64,000 bases of DNA, taken from NCBI GenBank assembly GCA_025084515.1, contig JAJAGP010000239.1, positions 143,883 through 207,882 on the forward strand, read 5' to 3'. The notes beneath the pieces are model-generated. The model was not told the DNA's origin, ran no database searches, and saw nothing but the letters and a program-made list of their open reading frames with translations. Position 1 is the stretch's first letter. Each line of letters starts with the position of its first letter. The position numbers were made by a program, and so were the translations under genes. This document shows, piece by piece, positions 43,340-54,720 of this stretch. This stretch comes from Ancistrus triradiatus. Taxonomy: Eukaryota > Chordata > Actinopteri > Siluriformes > Loricariidae.

Positions 43340-45000
43340 TCATCATTATGAGAGATCTGGAACTGGAACCTTTGATTCTATTAACCATTGGTACTAGAAC
43401 TTGGGATTTAACACTGGATCTTCTGGAACTATACCATGTGATGCTGGAACTGGATGATTTCAGAAATGAAATGGTTAGAACAGGAACTTCTAAATAACCC
43501 TTGGTACTGGATCTGGAAGATTTGGAACCATTATGAGCTGGCATATTTGGAACTGGAACCCCTGGAGCTATACTTTTTGGTACTGGAACTGAGAAATCTG
43601 GAAATAGCACTGGATCCTCTATAACTATAACCTTTGAAGTTAGAAATGGAAGATTTGGGATAGGAGCTTCTGGAACTACATTTTAGAACTGGAACAACTG
43701 GAATTGAAATGGTTACAGCAAGAACTTCAATATGCCCATTGGTACTGTAACTGGAAGATTTGGAACTGGAACCCTTGAAGCTATAATTTTTGGTACTGGA
43801 ACTAAAAATGTGGAACTGGAAATGTGGAGCTGAAAAATATGGTACTGGAAACTTTGATACATTTGGTTCTGGAACTGAATATTTAAAACTGGATCCTCTG
43901 GAACTATCCTTTGATGTTGGAACTGGAAGATTTGGAACAGGAACTTCTAATTATCCCTTGGTCTTGGCTATTTGGAACCATTTAGAACAATTAGGAACTG
44001 GAGTATTTGCTACTGGAACCCCTGGAGCTATACCCTTTGGTACTGGAATATGATTTTTAACTGGAAACATTAGGAACTGCAATATTTAGAAAATCTAGAC
44101 CTGAGAGATCTGGAAGTGGCGCTGGATCCTTTGGAACTACAACGTTTGATGTTGGGAGAACCTTTTAGAACTAAAATAGCAGGGACAAGAACTTCTGGAT
44201 CTGTAATCATTGATGCTGGAACCGACAGATTTGGAACAGGAGCTTCTTTAAGTGTAGTTTTGGAACTGAAATGGTTGGAACAGGAACTTCTAAATATGTC
44301 TTGGTACTGCAACTGAAAGATTTGGTGCTGGAAGCCCTAGAACAATTCCATTTGGAACTGGAACTGGACAATTTAGAACTGGAAATGTTAGAAACAGGAA
44401 TATTTGGAAAAACTGGAACTGAAAGATCTGGAAGTGGCACTGGATCTTCTGGAACTACAATGTCTGATGTTGAACCTGGCCGTTTTAGAAGAGGAACCTT
44501 TTAGAACTAAAATATTAGGGACAAGCGCTTCTGGAACTATACTCTTTGATGTTGGGATGAATGGATTCAGAATAGGAGCTTCTGGAAGTGTACTTTTGGA
44601 ATTGGAACAGTTTGGAACTGAAATGGTTGGAACAAGAACCTCTAAATAACCATAGGTCCTGGAATTGGAATATTTGGATCTATTTAGAACTGTTAGGAGT
44701 TGGAATATTTGCTACTGGAACTGGGAAATCTGGAACTGAGAGATCTGAAAGTGGCACTGGATCCTCTGGAACTGTAATCTTTGATGTTGTCACTGGAACA
44801 TTTTGAAACAGGAGCTTCTGGAACATTTTGTCACTGGACATTTTGGAACAGAAATGGTTGGAACAGGAACCTCGAAATACTTTTTGGTACTGGAACTGGA
44901 AGATTTGGAAATATTAGGAACTGGGATATTTGGAACTGGATCTCCTAGAGCTTTATCTTTCAATATTGGAACTGGATCCTCTGGTGAGGGTTTTGATTTG
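43340..45000. repeat. GGAACTGGAA array, inverted relative to 35.5-42.7 kb, with ~318-bp higher-order period
   Basis: Repeated ggaactggaacc, tggtactggaactggaagat and gcttctggaact words. agatctggaagtggcgctgg at 44106, agatctggaagtggcactgg at 44424 and agatctgaaagtggcactgg at 44741 are spaced 318 and 317 bases, showing a higher-order unit. ggatcttctggaactatacc (43417-43436) is the reverse complement, 19 of 20, of 42558-42577. Open frames reading ELGTGTFGT-like peptides are repeat translations. Confidence 0.9.
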
Positions 45001-45800
45001 CAGACCAGACCAGTGCTGTGGATTTACCTGAAATGGTTTGATTTATGAAGGTGTGCCATGCTCATAATGTCTCTACTTCTTCTCTCAGTCTCTGCCCTCT
45101 ACACTCACACACACACACACACTCACACACACACACACACACACTGGTGGGTCCCGGTGCCGGTGCTGAGAGAGATATATGAGCGTTACTGTGGCAGCAG
45201 GTTCATTACCCGCCCGAGCTGTTAGAAAACAGACAGATGGAGAAGAAGATGGTAATAAAACCTCATCCACTCGAGACCCGGGATAAAAGTTTACGACTCT
45301 AGATGTGAACATTACTTCTCCCATGTAACGTCACACACCGCACACTCAAAAATAAATCCAACGCCTACACACCCACAGATCGATACACAGTAAAGAGAAA
45401 AAAAATAACAGAGCTCCAGGTCTAAAGAAGAACCAAACCGGAGCTGAAACGAAACTGGAACAAGAGCCGACAGATTTACCCGAAGTTCAGAGGTCAGAGC
45501 AGATAAACGGAGCTTTTTGGAAATAAGCTGATTCTTTATTCCAGGTTTAACCTTAAACCTCTCTGGCCTCGAACCCGGGTCACAGCGGTGTGGGTTAGCC
45601 TAAAGGGGGATGAGACGTAATAAGGAATAAATACTTTTCTAACATTGTTCAATATCCAACACTAACACTATCAACAGAACTTAAACTTTATCGTTATTAA
45701 ATCAATAATTATTTATGCTATTTATTATTATCGTTATGTGTTTTAATCCTTCACAAATTGTATAAAGGTTCATTAACAAGCTTTGATTCTCTGTTATCCT
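45001..45800. other. Unique interval with CA repeat
   Basis: No gene recognised; AT-rich toward 45800. Confidence 0.4.
45105..45145. repeat. Imperfect (CA)n microsatellite
   Basis: CA run with one CT interruption. Confidence 0.95.
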
Positions 45801-46520
45801 CTTGTTCAGTGAGTCAGGGTTTGAATTAGTGAATCGTTTGGTTATTAGGATTGTTTTTTGTTCAGTGTCTGAGTCAGTGAATCACTTGGTTCATGGTCAT
45901 TTAGTTTAGTGAGTCAGTGTTTGAATCAGTGAATCGTTTGGTTCTTGGTCCTCTTGTTAAGTGGATCACGTTTGAATCAGTGAATCATTTAATCAAGTCT
46001 GTCTTCACTCAATCAGCAAATTAGTGTTTGAATCAGTGAATCATGTAGTTTGTGGTCCTGTAATTGACTGGGTCAGTGATCGAATCAATGAATTGTTTTG
46101 TTGTTGAGTGACTCATTGGATTGTTTGGCTCATGGTTCTTTAGTTTAGTGAGTCAGTCTTTAAATCAGTGAATCATTTGGTTCATGCTCATTTAGTCCAG
46201 TAGGTCTTTGTTTAAATCAGTGAATCATTTGGCACATGGTCTTCTTATTGCGTGGATCAGTGTAAAATCAATTTGTTCAATTTGGTCCTCTCTGAATCAG
46301 GAAATCAGTGTTTGAATCTGTGAATCATTTGATTCATGGTCCTCTTATTGAGTGGATCAGTCTTTGAATCAGTGAATCATTTGATTCATATTCCTTTAGT
46401 TTCGTTAGTCAGTGTTTGAATCCTAGATTCATGGTGCTGCTGTTAAATGGATCAGTGTTTAAATTAGTGAATCATTTGATCAGCTCGATCTTCTCTCAAT
46501 CAGCAAATATCTGATTTGAA
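45800..46520. repeat. GAATCAGTGAATCATTTG minisatellite, block 1
   Basis: About 14 units of roughly 45-58 bases containing gtttgaatcagtgaatcatt, ggttcatggtcctcttgtt and agtgagtcagtg. Exact TGAGTCA heptamers occur at 45810, 45870, 45911 and 46149. Confidence 0.88.
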
Positions 46521-46867
46521 GTAAAAAGAATTCTTATAAACACAGTTCAGTAACAAATTAATAGATATTTTATTCTAAACAAAACACAGGAATGAATCGA
46601 ATGAATCGTTTAACTGAACAGACTGAAACGAGTCAAGTTATTAGACGACAGTCAGCATGAACCAAGTAGCAGGAATAAGCAGGGTGTATTTCAGGCACTG
46701 TCGGACCCACACAGGGCAGGTCAGAGGGGGCTTTGCTTTGGCTGCCTCTTCGTTCGGCACTGCACCGAAAATATTATAAAGTAAAATAAATAAAACTGTA
46801 TCTGCTGCTTCCTTATCTCAACAGAATGTTTCTTCATAACCACTCTCCCACATTCATCTCTGTCTGA

Positions 46868-46899
46868 TAACACACACACACTCACACACACACACACAC
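46868..46899. repeat. Imperfect (CA)n microsatellite
   Basis: CA run with one CT interruption. Confidence 0.94.
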
Positions 46900-47154
46900 T
46901 GTGTTTCCTGAGGCAGATTGGAGCGGGTTTATTCTGTGCTCTGGATGTTTTATCTTTATAAATAAATCTACACTTGGACAGGCTCATATTTGTGCCTGCT
47001 AGATTTTTGTTTGGAGATCGGCAAAGTTCGGTGTCATGGAACGAAGCTCTGGATGGATTTTATTTATTTATTATAATTTATGTTCACACATACACACACA
47101 GAACTACAATATGTTACAACATCACACTAACACACAGACGTACAGACATACCCA

Positions 47155-47205
47155 ACATGGCCAAAAGTATGCGGACACACCTATTACTTACAGGAATCGT
47201 TTAGT
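47155..47205. mobile_element. Decayed DNA-transposon terminus
   Basis: acatggccaaaagtatgcgg followed by acacacctatt resembles a common fish transposon end (TGGCCAAAAGTATGTGGACAC). No matching second end is visible nearby. Its ggccaaaagtat (47159-47170) equals the core of the minisatellite at 4.3-5.4 kb. Confidence 0.35.
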
Positions 47206-47261
47206 TACGAAGCTTTTAAATCAATAAACAGTTTATAACTAATATCCACGCCAATAACGAG

Positions 47262-47745
47262 CCAATGTTTTAAATGAGTCAGTGTTTGAATCAGTGAATC
47301 ATTTGATCAATTCTGCTCTACTTTGTTTAGTGAATCATTAGTTAAGTTCTCCCTTCTTCATCATTTAATCATTTGGCAGCTCACACAATAAGAAAATATT
47401 TGAATCAGTGAGTCAATGAATCATTTGATCAGTTCTTCCCTACTTTTGGTCAGTGTGAGTGTTTAAATTTGTGAATCATATATTCAGTGAGTCAGTGTTT
47501 GAATCAGTGAGTCATTTGACCAGTTTTCCCCTCTTTCATTCAGTGAATCAGTGTTTGAATCAGTGAATCGTTTGATCAGTTCTTTCTTCTTCCATCCAAT
47601 GAGTCAGTTTGTAAATCAGTGAATCATTTGATCAGCTCTTTCCCCTTTTATTCAGTGAGACAGTGAATCATTTGATCAGTTCTGTCTTTGTCAGTGCAGT
47701 GAGTCAGTGTTTGAATCAGTGAATCTTTCGTTTTATGCAGTGCTC
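47262..47745. repeat. GAATCAGTGAATCATTTG minisatellite, block 2
   Basis: Units of gaatcagtgaatcatttgat plus cagttcttccct-like pyrimidine segments. TGAGTCA occurs exactly at 47275, 47409, 47488, 47508, 47600 and 47700. Confidence 0.88.
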
Positions 47746-48900
47746 CATGGGGACATTGTTTTAGAGCTGCATTACTAATTTCCTAAGTTGAAATGTTGCT
47801 TGTACTCTGAGAGTTGGATCAAGTGCCACCTTCACCCCCTGGAAGCCCTTCAGGGCATCGCTCACTACAGGGATAAGGTCCGATCTGGACCGTGAGCCAG
47901 ACGTCGCTACGATAAGACATCTCTGACCTTTGGATGCTCAGACAGAGCCTGGAGTGAATCTTAATCATGATTCCTAATGAACTTTCAGCACTGATTAAGC
48001 TTGAGGGAGGGGAGAAACAGATGGTGACTGAAGGCCACGTCCCATGTGGGTCCATCACCACAAGTCCAGTAAACTGGCATCTAACGGAATACATCTTGAA
48101 CCTGGTCTATTGGACCACCTGAGGAAGGTTTCTAATGCATCGTACCCGAATCTTATCTCGGGCGGAACAGGTGTTCTGAATAATTCATGTTTAAGTGATG
48201 GTGTGGCTCCGTCTCTAATAATAGAGCACGTTTTTATGACACAGTGGGCACTTCTGGTAGTGTGTTTGTGGGGTTAAAAATTTAGAAGCAATATAGAAAC
48301 CTGGAGACGAGGCTTTTCGTGGAAGAAGCAGGTCACCTCCAGAGACCCTCGTTTATCCACCATTAGAGACGTTCCTCAAACCTGTTTTCCCAAAATCTAT
48401 GTATTTTTCTATTTTAGTGATCTATTTATTTTTCATTTTTATCTAAACCGTTCTAGTCAGAAACCTAACGAAGCTTCAGTCGGAATCCTAGGTCTGTACT
48501 TAACATATTTGTTGACACTCTGAAAAAATAAAACTTATAAAGTCTTTCTAACTCTTTTTAAAGTTCAGCATAACACATTCTAAGCAAAAATAACTGTATC
48601 CACTGTTTTTATTAATCAGACACTACAGGTTTATCCCTGACCCTGGAACGCAGAATTCTATTTCTGTCGCGAATATAAGAGCTACATTTATAAAGGTAAG
48701 CTATATAATATTTGATAATATTTGAAAGGTTTTTTATGAGTATTTTCATTAAGAAACATAGAGAGTTTAAGAGAAAAACTGTTGAAGCTGCAGTTTGTTG
48801 GACTAAAATGCAAGGAGAGTGTTTCAGAGAGTCGGTGATAACTATAGTTTGGCTTAAAGATCAGGATTTACTGAATGTTACCATGTCAGACAGAAAGAAA
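47746..48900. other. Unique interval
   Basis: No recognised gene. 47820-48370 is moderate GC with unassignable open frames on both strands, possibly an old decayed repeat. Confidence 0.35.
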
Positions 48901-49008
48901 GGATGGAAAGAAAGAAAGAAGGAAGGAAGGAAGGAAGGAAGCAAACAAAAGAAAGATGGAAAGAAAGAAACAAACAAAGGAAGGAAAAAACAGAAAAGGA
49001 AAGCAGAG
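48896..49008. repeat. (AAAG)n/(GGAA)n purine tract
   Basis: AAAG and GGAA tetramers, degenerating into A-rich DNA. The long lysine-rich frame across it is repeat-derived. Confidence 0.93.
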
Positions 49009-49728
49009 GGCGCGGTGCTACTAATGGCGTTGGGCGCGGTGCTGTCCCGGGGGCGCAGGGTCTGCAGGGGTGACTGCAGCTTGTGTTTGGGATGTGATGA
49101 TGGCCGAGTTCGAGTATGGAGGCCTCGGGGTGGAGCCTCAATCCTTTATTCCTAATAAACGCACCCTTTCACTCGAATAATTATAATCACCGACAGATAA
49201 AGTCTCATTCGATTCGAACGGCTTCTTGGTGGGTCCTATATTCGTCGCAGCATCAGGAACGATCCGAGCCCTGCGACCCTGGACGGGGTGGGAAGTCGGA
49301 GGGCGAGTTCGGTTCTGTGAAGGTGTATATCCTGCACAGGTACGATCGCTGCAGAGTTCCTAAGCTGGGCTTACAGTGAAGGACGAAGCGTGCTGAACTG
49401 GTGCAGCTCCTCCAGATCCACAGAGACAATGCTGGCTCCATCGTTCATCCTAAATGAGCCGCTGATCCTCCGCCCTCATCACGCCGGGCCAACTGAAGCG
49501 CTCGCGTCTATTAATGTGAACGGCTCGTCTAATGACCTCATTAACGTTAATTACATTAAAGCCCGTCTATATACAGCAGCCACGAGCCGAGCTGCATCAC
49601 TCACCGGCTAACGAGCAGAAAAGTTCCCAAGCCCGTCTTATGCAGCCACTCACCAGGAGGCGCTCTTTCATCAATCCATTCACCATACAGAGCAAAGGTA
49701 TATGTTTATATAAAACAGAATAGATTAT
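49009..49728. other. GC-richer unique interval
   Basis: No recognised coding domain. 49470-49625 has ATTA/TAAT-rich words (aatgacctcattaacg, ttaattacattaaagc) flanked by GC-rich DNA. Confidence 0.35.
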
Positions 49729-49729
49729 C

Positions 49730-49783
49730 TGTGTGTGTGCGTGTGTGTGTGCGTGTGCGTGTGTGAGTGTGTGTGTGTGTGTG
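49730..49783. repeat. Imperfect (GT)n microsatellite
   Basis: GT run with GC and GA interruptions. Confidence 0.94.
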
Positions 49784-49799
49784 GTTATTAGAAGACTGA

Positions 49800-50180
49800 G
49801 TCTTGGTTTCTTAGCAGAGAGAAAGTCTGGAAAGAAGGACATGTGAAGGGATAAAAAAGTTTAGAAAGATGTTTGGAAGGAAAGAAGAGAGAGATGGGAG
49901 ATGCATAAAGGAAGGACGTTTGGTGGAGTGTTCTAGAGAAAAAAGTTCAAAAGAATGAAAGAATACAAGAAATATAAAAATACAAATATATTTAACATAA
50001 ATGATTAACAGTTTTAAAGAGAAAGAAAGAAAGAAACAAAGAAAGAAAGAAAGAAACAGACAAGGGAAAGGGAACAGAAAGAAACATAAATAAAGAAAAC
50101 TAAGGAGTTGAGGAAATATTAAAGTAAAAATATGTTGAATGTAACCAAAAATGTAACAATTTAAATTTCATAACTGAAGT
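49800..50180. repeat. Degenerate purine-rich tract
   Basis: AAAGAAAG, GAAACATA and GGAAAG words dominate the plus strand. Confidence 0.6.
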
Positions 50181-50848
50181 GAAAGAAGAAGAGGTAAATC
50201 AGATATCTTTTCTTTTTGACTGTTACCCTGAGTTTAAAGAAGATCTGAGGAACTCGTGTTAAAGTGTTAAAAAAGTTCGGCCAAAAATCTGTAATCACTC
50301 CAGAGCTTAGCAGGAACCTGGAACAGCTCCATCCACCACCCAGAAAAACCAGAGTGTAAGTAAGAAGACGTCGTCAATAGTAATGTTTGTTTTTTTGTGA
50401 GTAATACAAGGCTGGTTCTTAATGCATGATGATATCTGAGTGTGAGATCAGGGGACGTGCTTCACTGAGGTGAGATGGGTCAAACCCGAGTCGTGGGGTC
50501 GCAGCAGAGCCTCGGACCTGTGACGGGACGTTTAGGAGTTAGGACTGTGGCTCTGGTTCATTTTTATCGAACGGTTTTAATTATTGATGACAGAAATGCT
50601 GGATCAGTCGCTCTGAGCCTCACGCAGAAGATCCTCTGTTCAAATAAACACCCTAAAATTGGGACTAATCAGATCAGTTTAAAATAGCGGGGTGCATGTT
50701 TGGGAAATAAACACGGCGGCCATGTGGGGAACAAAGGGAGAGACGGAGCAGCCGAGCAGGTTACTCACCCGAGAGATCAAAAGTATGCAGGAGACAAGAA
50801 CAAAAAACCACAAGAGAAGAACAATCTGTAGGAAATGGAAACCCCAGT

Positions 50849-50850
<2 letters not shown>
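50181..50850. other. Unique interval
   Basis: No gene or repeat family recognised. Confidence 0.4.

Positions 50851-50897
<47 letters not shown>
50851..50897. repeat. (GT)23 microsatellite
   Basis: Uninterrupted GT run. A short CA run lies at 50959-50970. Confidence 0.97.
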
Positions 50898-50899
<2 letters not shown>

Positions 50900-51039
50900 C
50901 AAAAGATCTCTGACCTCCATTATGGACAGTCTGATGAATCCGAGCTCTGGATTCACTTCACACACACACAGACGGAATTTAATCATGCAGCCAATTTAAC
51001 CAAAAGTATTGAGACACTCCTTTAATCGCACAACCATAA

Positions 51040-51910
51040 ACTATTTTTTAAAAGTTTGAAGTTGAAAGGAATAAAAAGGAAGGAGGGGGGAAAGAAAGGG
51101 AAATAACAGATCAAGAGCAAGGAAATGTAAAATAAAAGATTTTTAATGATAAGAATTAAGATTTATGTTCAGAATGTTTGAAGAAATGAACCATGCAAAT
51201 TGAGAAAAAGAATGAAACCTTCAACATAAGAGAAAAGGACTGGAAAAGAACTCAGCTTATCAGTTAAAAAAAATTAAAAGATTAACAGTCTGAAGTAAAT
51301 GATTAAAAGAAAGGTTTTGTTTACTAAAATAACAAAAGGATTGAAAGAACAGAAATTTTTTTTTTTTTTAAGTTGGGATTAGTTACAGTCTTACAGTATA
51401 GAAAGTTTACAAAGGACCACAGAAAAAGAATGAGGGAAGCAATCAAAGATTAAAAAAGAACATAAAAGAAAGAATGAAACAGAAAAACAAAGCTAGAAAC
51501 AAAAGCAAAAAAATAAGTCAAAAATTCGATGAAGAAAGTTAAAGGATAGAAATATAAAAAAAAGTCAAAACTTAAATGTCATTACTGAAGTGAAAGAAAG
51601 AAAGAAAGAAAGAGGTAAGGAATAATGAACATAAAAACACAGAAAGATAAAGTAATGAAAGATAAATAAAAGCACTGAATAAGATCTAAGTTTATAACAT
51701 TCATGACAGAAGCAAAAATACAATATATGAGTAAAGAAAGGAAGGAAGAAAGAATGGAAGTAAAGACAGAAGAAAAATGAAACAGACAAAGTCAAAGAAT
51801 AGAGACAAAAATAAGAAAGAAATAACAAACAAACAAATTAAGAAAGAAAAATAACAAAGGAGGCAAAGAAAGAAGGAAGAATGAAACAGACAAACAAAAG
51901 CAGAAATGAA
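51040..51910. repeat. Long degenerate purine-rich tract
   Basis: About 870 bases in which the plus strand is overwhelmingly A and G (aaagaaagaaagaaagaaag at 51594-51613, many AAAAGAAT and GGAAGAAAG words). Minus-strand frames here encode only F/S/L-rich translations. Confidence 0.75.
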
Positions 51911-51980
51911 GAAGGGTTCTTTATTCCTAATAAATTTTTTTTCTGCTCAGTCTTGGCGTCACAATGCTGCAGTTAGCATG

Positions 51981-51983
<3 letters not shown>

Positions 51984-52038
<55 letters not shown>
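51984..52038. repeat. (GT)27 microsatellite
   Basis: Uninterrupted TG run. Confidence 0.97.
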
Positions 52039-52039
<1 letters not shown>

Positions 52040-52059
52040 AGATAGCAGAACCCATGGAA

Positions 52060-53610
52060 CCACTAAATTTCAGTACTTAAACTGGAAGATCTGGTACTTC
52101 ACCCTTACAAACAATATCCTTTAGTGGAGATAAAACATTTCATACAGGAACTGAAACTACTAGAACTACATCCATTGGTACCAGAACTGGAAGATTTTAG
52201 AACTATACATTGGCAGTGGAACTGGAACGAAAAACAGGAACCTTTGATAAGATACATTTTGATGGGGAGAGGAACTAGAAATTCTTGAACTATACACTAG
52301 TAGAGGAACTGGAACATTTGGTGGAGCTGGTACAATATCTTTGGATTACACCCTTAAGTACTGGAACCTGCAATACTGGAACTGGAAGATCTGTAATTGG
52401 AACCTTTGGTACGATATCTATTGTTATTGGGAATAGAAGCTTTGTACCTATACATTTTGTTACAGGAACTGGAAGATTTTGTTACAGAAACTGGAACTTC
52501 TGGAACTTTACACTGGTTTTCTAACTGGAAACTTTGGTGTGATATCTATTGTTTCTGGAACTAGAACCTTTGAAACTTTAAAACTTAGGTACTAAAATAG
52601 GAAGATCTGGTACTTTACCATCCTCACCCCAATTATATCCTTTAGTACTGGAACTTGTCAGATTTGGAGACAAGGCATTTGATACAGGAACTGGAACCAG
52701 TGGAACTGTATTCTTAAATACTAGCTCATATGGGAACTGGGAACAATATCCATTGTTTCTGGGACTAGGTGCTTTGGTACTGGAACTCCAGGCTTTGTAG
52801 CTACACACTTGAATACTGGGAGAGAAATATATGGTACTGGTACTGGAACTTTTCAAATGACATCCTTTGGTACTGGAACTTATTATACTTTTAAAAAGTG
52901 GAACATCTGATATTGGACTGGGAGGTCTGCAACTGGAACCTTTGGTATGATATCTGTTACTGGAGCTAGAACCTTTGTACCTATTTTGGTACAGGAACTG
53001 GAATTTTGAAACTATACATTAGTAGTGGAACTGGAACCGTTGGTGGTGGAACTTTAAGATTAGGCACAGATAGGAGAAACACTGGAATTAAACATTTAGG
53101 TACTGGAACTGGAACCTCTGGAACTATATTCTTAAATACTGGCTTCTATGGTCATGGAACCTGGAACAATATCCTTTGTTACAGGAACTAGGTCTTTTGG
53201 TAATGGAAGAGAAATACGGGAATTACTGGAATGATCTTTTGTTACTGGAACTAGAACGTTTGTTGCGTTAACTGGAGCCTTTGGTACTAAAGGATGAATA
53301 TTTGGAACTTTTAGAACTATACATTGGTAGTGGAACTGGATCCTTTGGTGGTGGAACTTTCAGATTAGGCACAGATAGGAGAACCTCAGGAATTATACGT
53401 TTAGGTACTGGAACTTCAAGGTTTCAAACTGGAACCTTAGGTACAGAACCTAACTGGAACTAGAAGATTTCATTTCCTTTGAAACGAAAGGCTTTGTCAG
53501 TAAGAATGGATGATCTGTTACAGTTACAGTTGCTTTGGAACTATATCCACTGGAAGATTTGGTACTGTAAGTGGAACCTTTGATTCTCCAGAGAATCCGG
53601 TCATTATAAC
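52060..53610. repeat. GGAACTGGAA array, third location
   Basis: Repeated actggaacctttggta, ggaactggaagatttt and ctggaactatacattggtag words, same orientation as 43.3-45.0 kb. Two related blocks (agtggaactggaaccgttgg near 53024 and agtggaactggatcctttgg near 53330) share ttaggcacagataggagaa about 305 bases apart (53072 and 53375), another higher-order duplication. Confidence 0.88.
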
Positions 53611-54160
53611 AGAATATACCAATAAAAGGTCATGCCGACCTGAGGTTAGTTCCAGCATTGGTTCCTGAATGACGTGACGAGGTTCCTGATTGGGACGGAT
53701 CTTTAATGGGAGCAGCAGAGGTCACAGAGGGGGACGGATCAGAGGGGGAACCGTGACTGACTGAGCCCGGGCCGAAATAAATAAATAAATGAAGAGGAGG
53801 AATGAAAGAGGAAGAGCAGTGACGGAGGGGTGAAGGACTTCTCTTTCATGATCCACTTCAAACAGAGGGACGCAGAGGAGCTCTATTGTACCCCGAAACA
53901 AAGGGGCGCCAGAGAGGGGGATTAGCATTTTTGGAGGACATGAAACGGGATGGGATGAAAGCGTGAGCGCTTTAGTGCTTAATTCTTAATGACTCTCACA
54001 TCGGGGACATTTCTCTAATAAAAAAGGTCCAGCCTTCTCCCAATATTTCTCATTTTTTCTTTCTTCTTCCATCATCAGAAGTTCCTGATCCTGATCCAAA
54101 AACACACCCTGAATGGGGTGCGGGGAAAGAACATGCCAAACTACACACCCACTGGCGCTC
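53611..54160. other. Unique interval
   Basis: No recognised gene; moderate to high GC. Confidence 0.4.
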
Positions 54161-54720
54161 AGGCTTGGACCTGGAGCCTTGAATCTGTGAGAAGATCTCA
54201 AAATGGAACCTTTGATAGAGGAGCTCAGAGATCCGGAACTTTGACAGTGGAACTGGAAGAACTCAAGATGGAACCTTTGGACCAATACTCATTATTACAG
54301 GAACTGGAACCTTTGGCAGTGAAATTGGAAGAACTGGAACTGGAACCATTAAAAAAATATCCATTATTAAAGGAACTGCAACCTTCAATAGTGGATCTGA
54401 ATTTGGAGTCCCTGGAACAATTCTCATTATAACAGGAACTGGAACCTTTTGGTAGAGGAACATGATGATCTTGAATTGGAACCTTTTTGACAATATCCAA
54501 TATTATTGGTACTGGAAATTGGTGATTTGGAACTGGAACCTTGTATATTGGAACTTGAAGAACCTCAGGAACTATACAGTTTGATTCTGCAATAATTTAA
54601 AACTGGAGTTTGGTAGTGGAATTGGAACATCTGTAACTATGGGCGATTAGAGCTGGAAAAATGGGTACTGGAATCTTTGGTACTTTTGAAACCATTCTAG
54701 ACTGGGAAACTGAGCACTGA
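54160..54720. repeat. GGAACTGGAA array, fourth block
   Basis: caggaactggaacctttggc, gaagaactggaactggaacc and similar words repeat; same orientation as the previous block. Confidence 0.8.

Larger units (their letters stand above)
46521..47260. other. Spacer between two blocks of the GAATCA minisatellite
   Basis: Mostly unique sequence with a CA repeat (46868-46899) and a transposon-like end at 47155. No gene recognised. Confidence 0.4.

Noticed and set aside
43340..45000. Plus-strand frames rich in ELGTGTF and GTGTSGT
   Set aside because: Direct translations of the GGAACTGGAA repeat; three frames give similar peptides, which real genes do not.
47820..48280. Possible decayed coding exon on either strand
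   Set aside because: Open frames overlap on both strands, but I recognise no domain and see no supporting splice sites.
48712..49155. 147-residue plus-strand open frame
   Set aside because: Its middle is a lysine-rich translation of AAAG/GGAA repeats and its ends match nothing I recognise.
50996..51045. aaccaaaagtattgagacac as a transposon end
   Set aside because: Too short and degenerate to assign, no second end.
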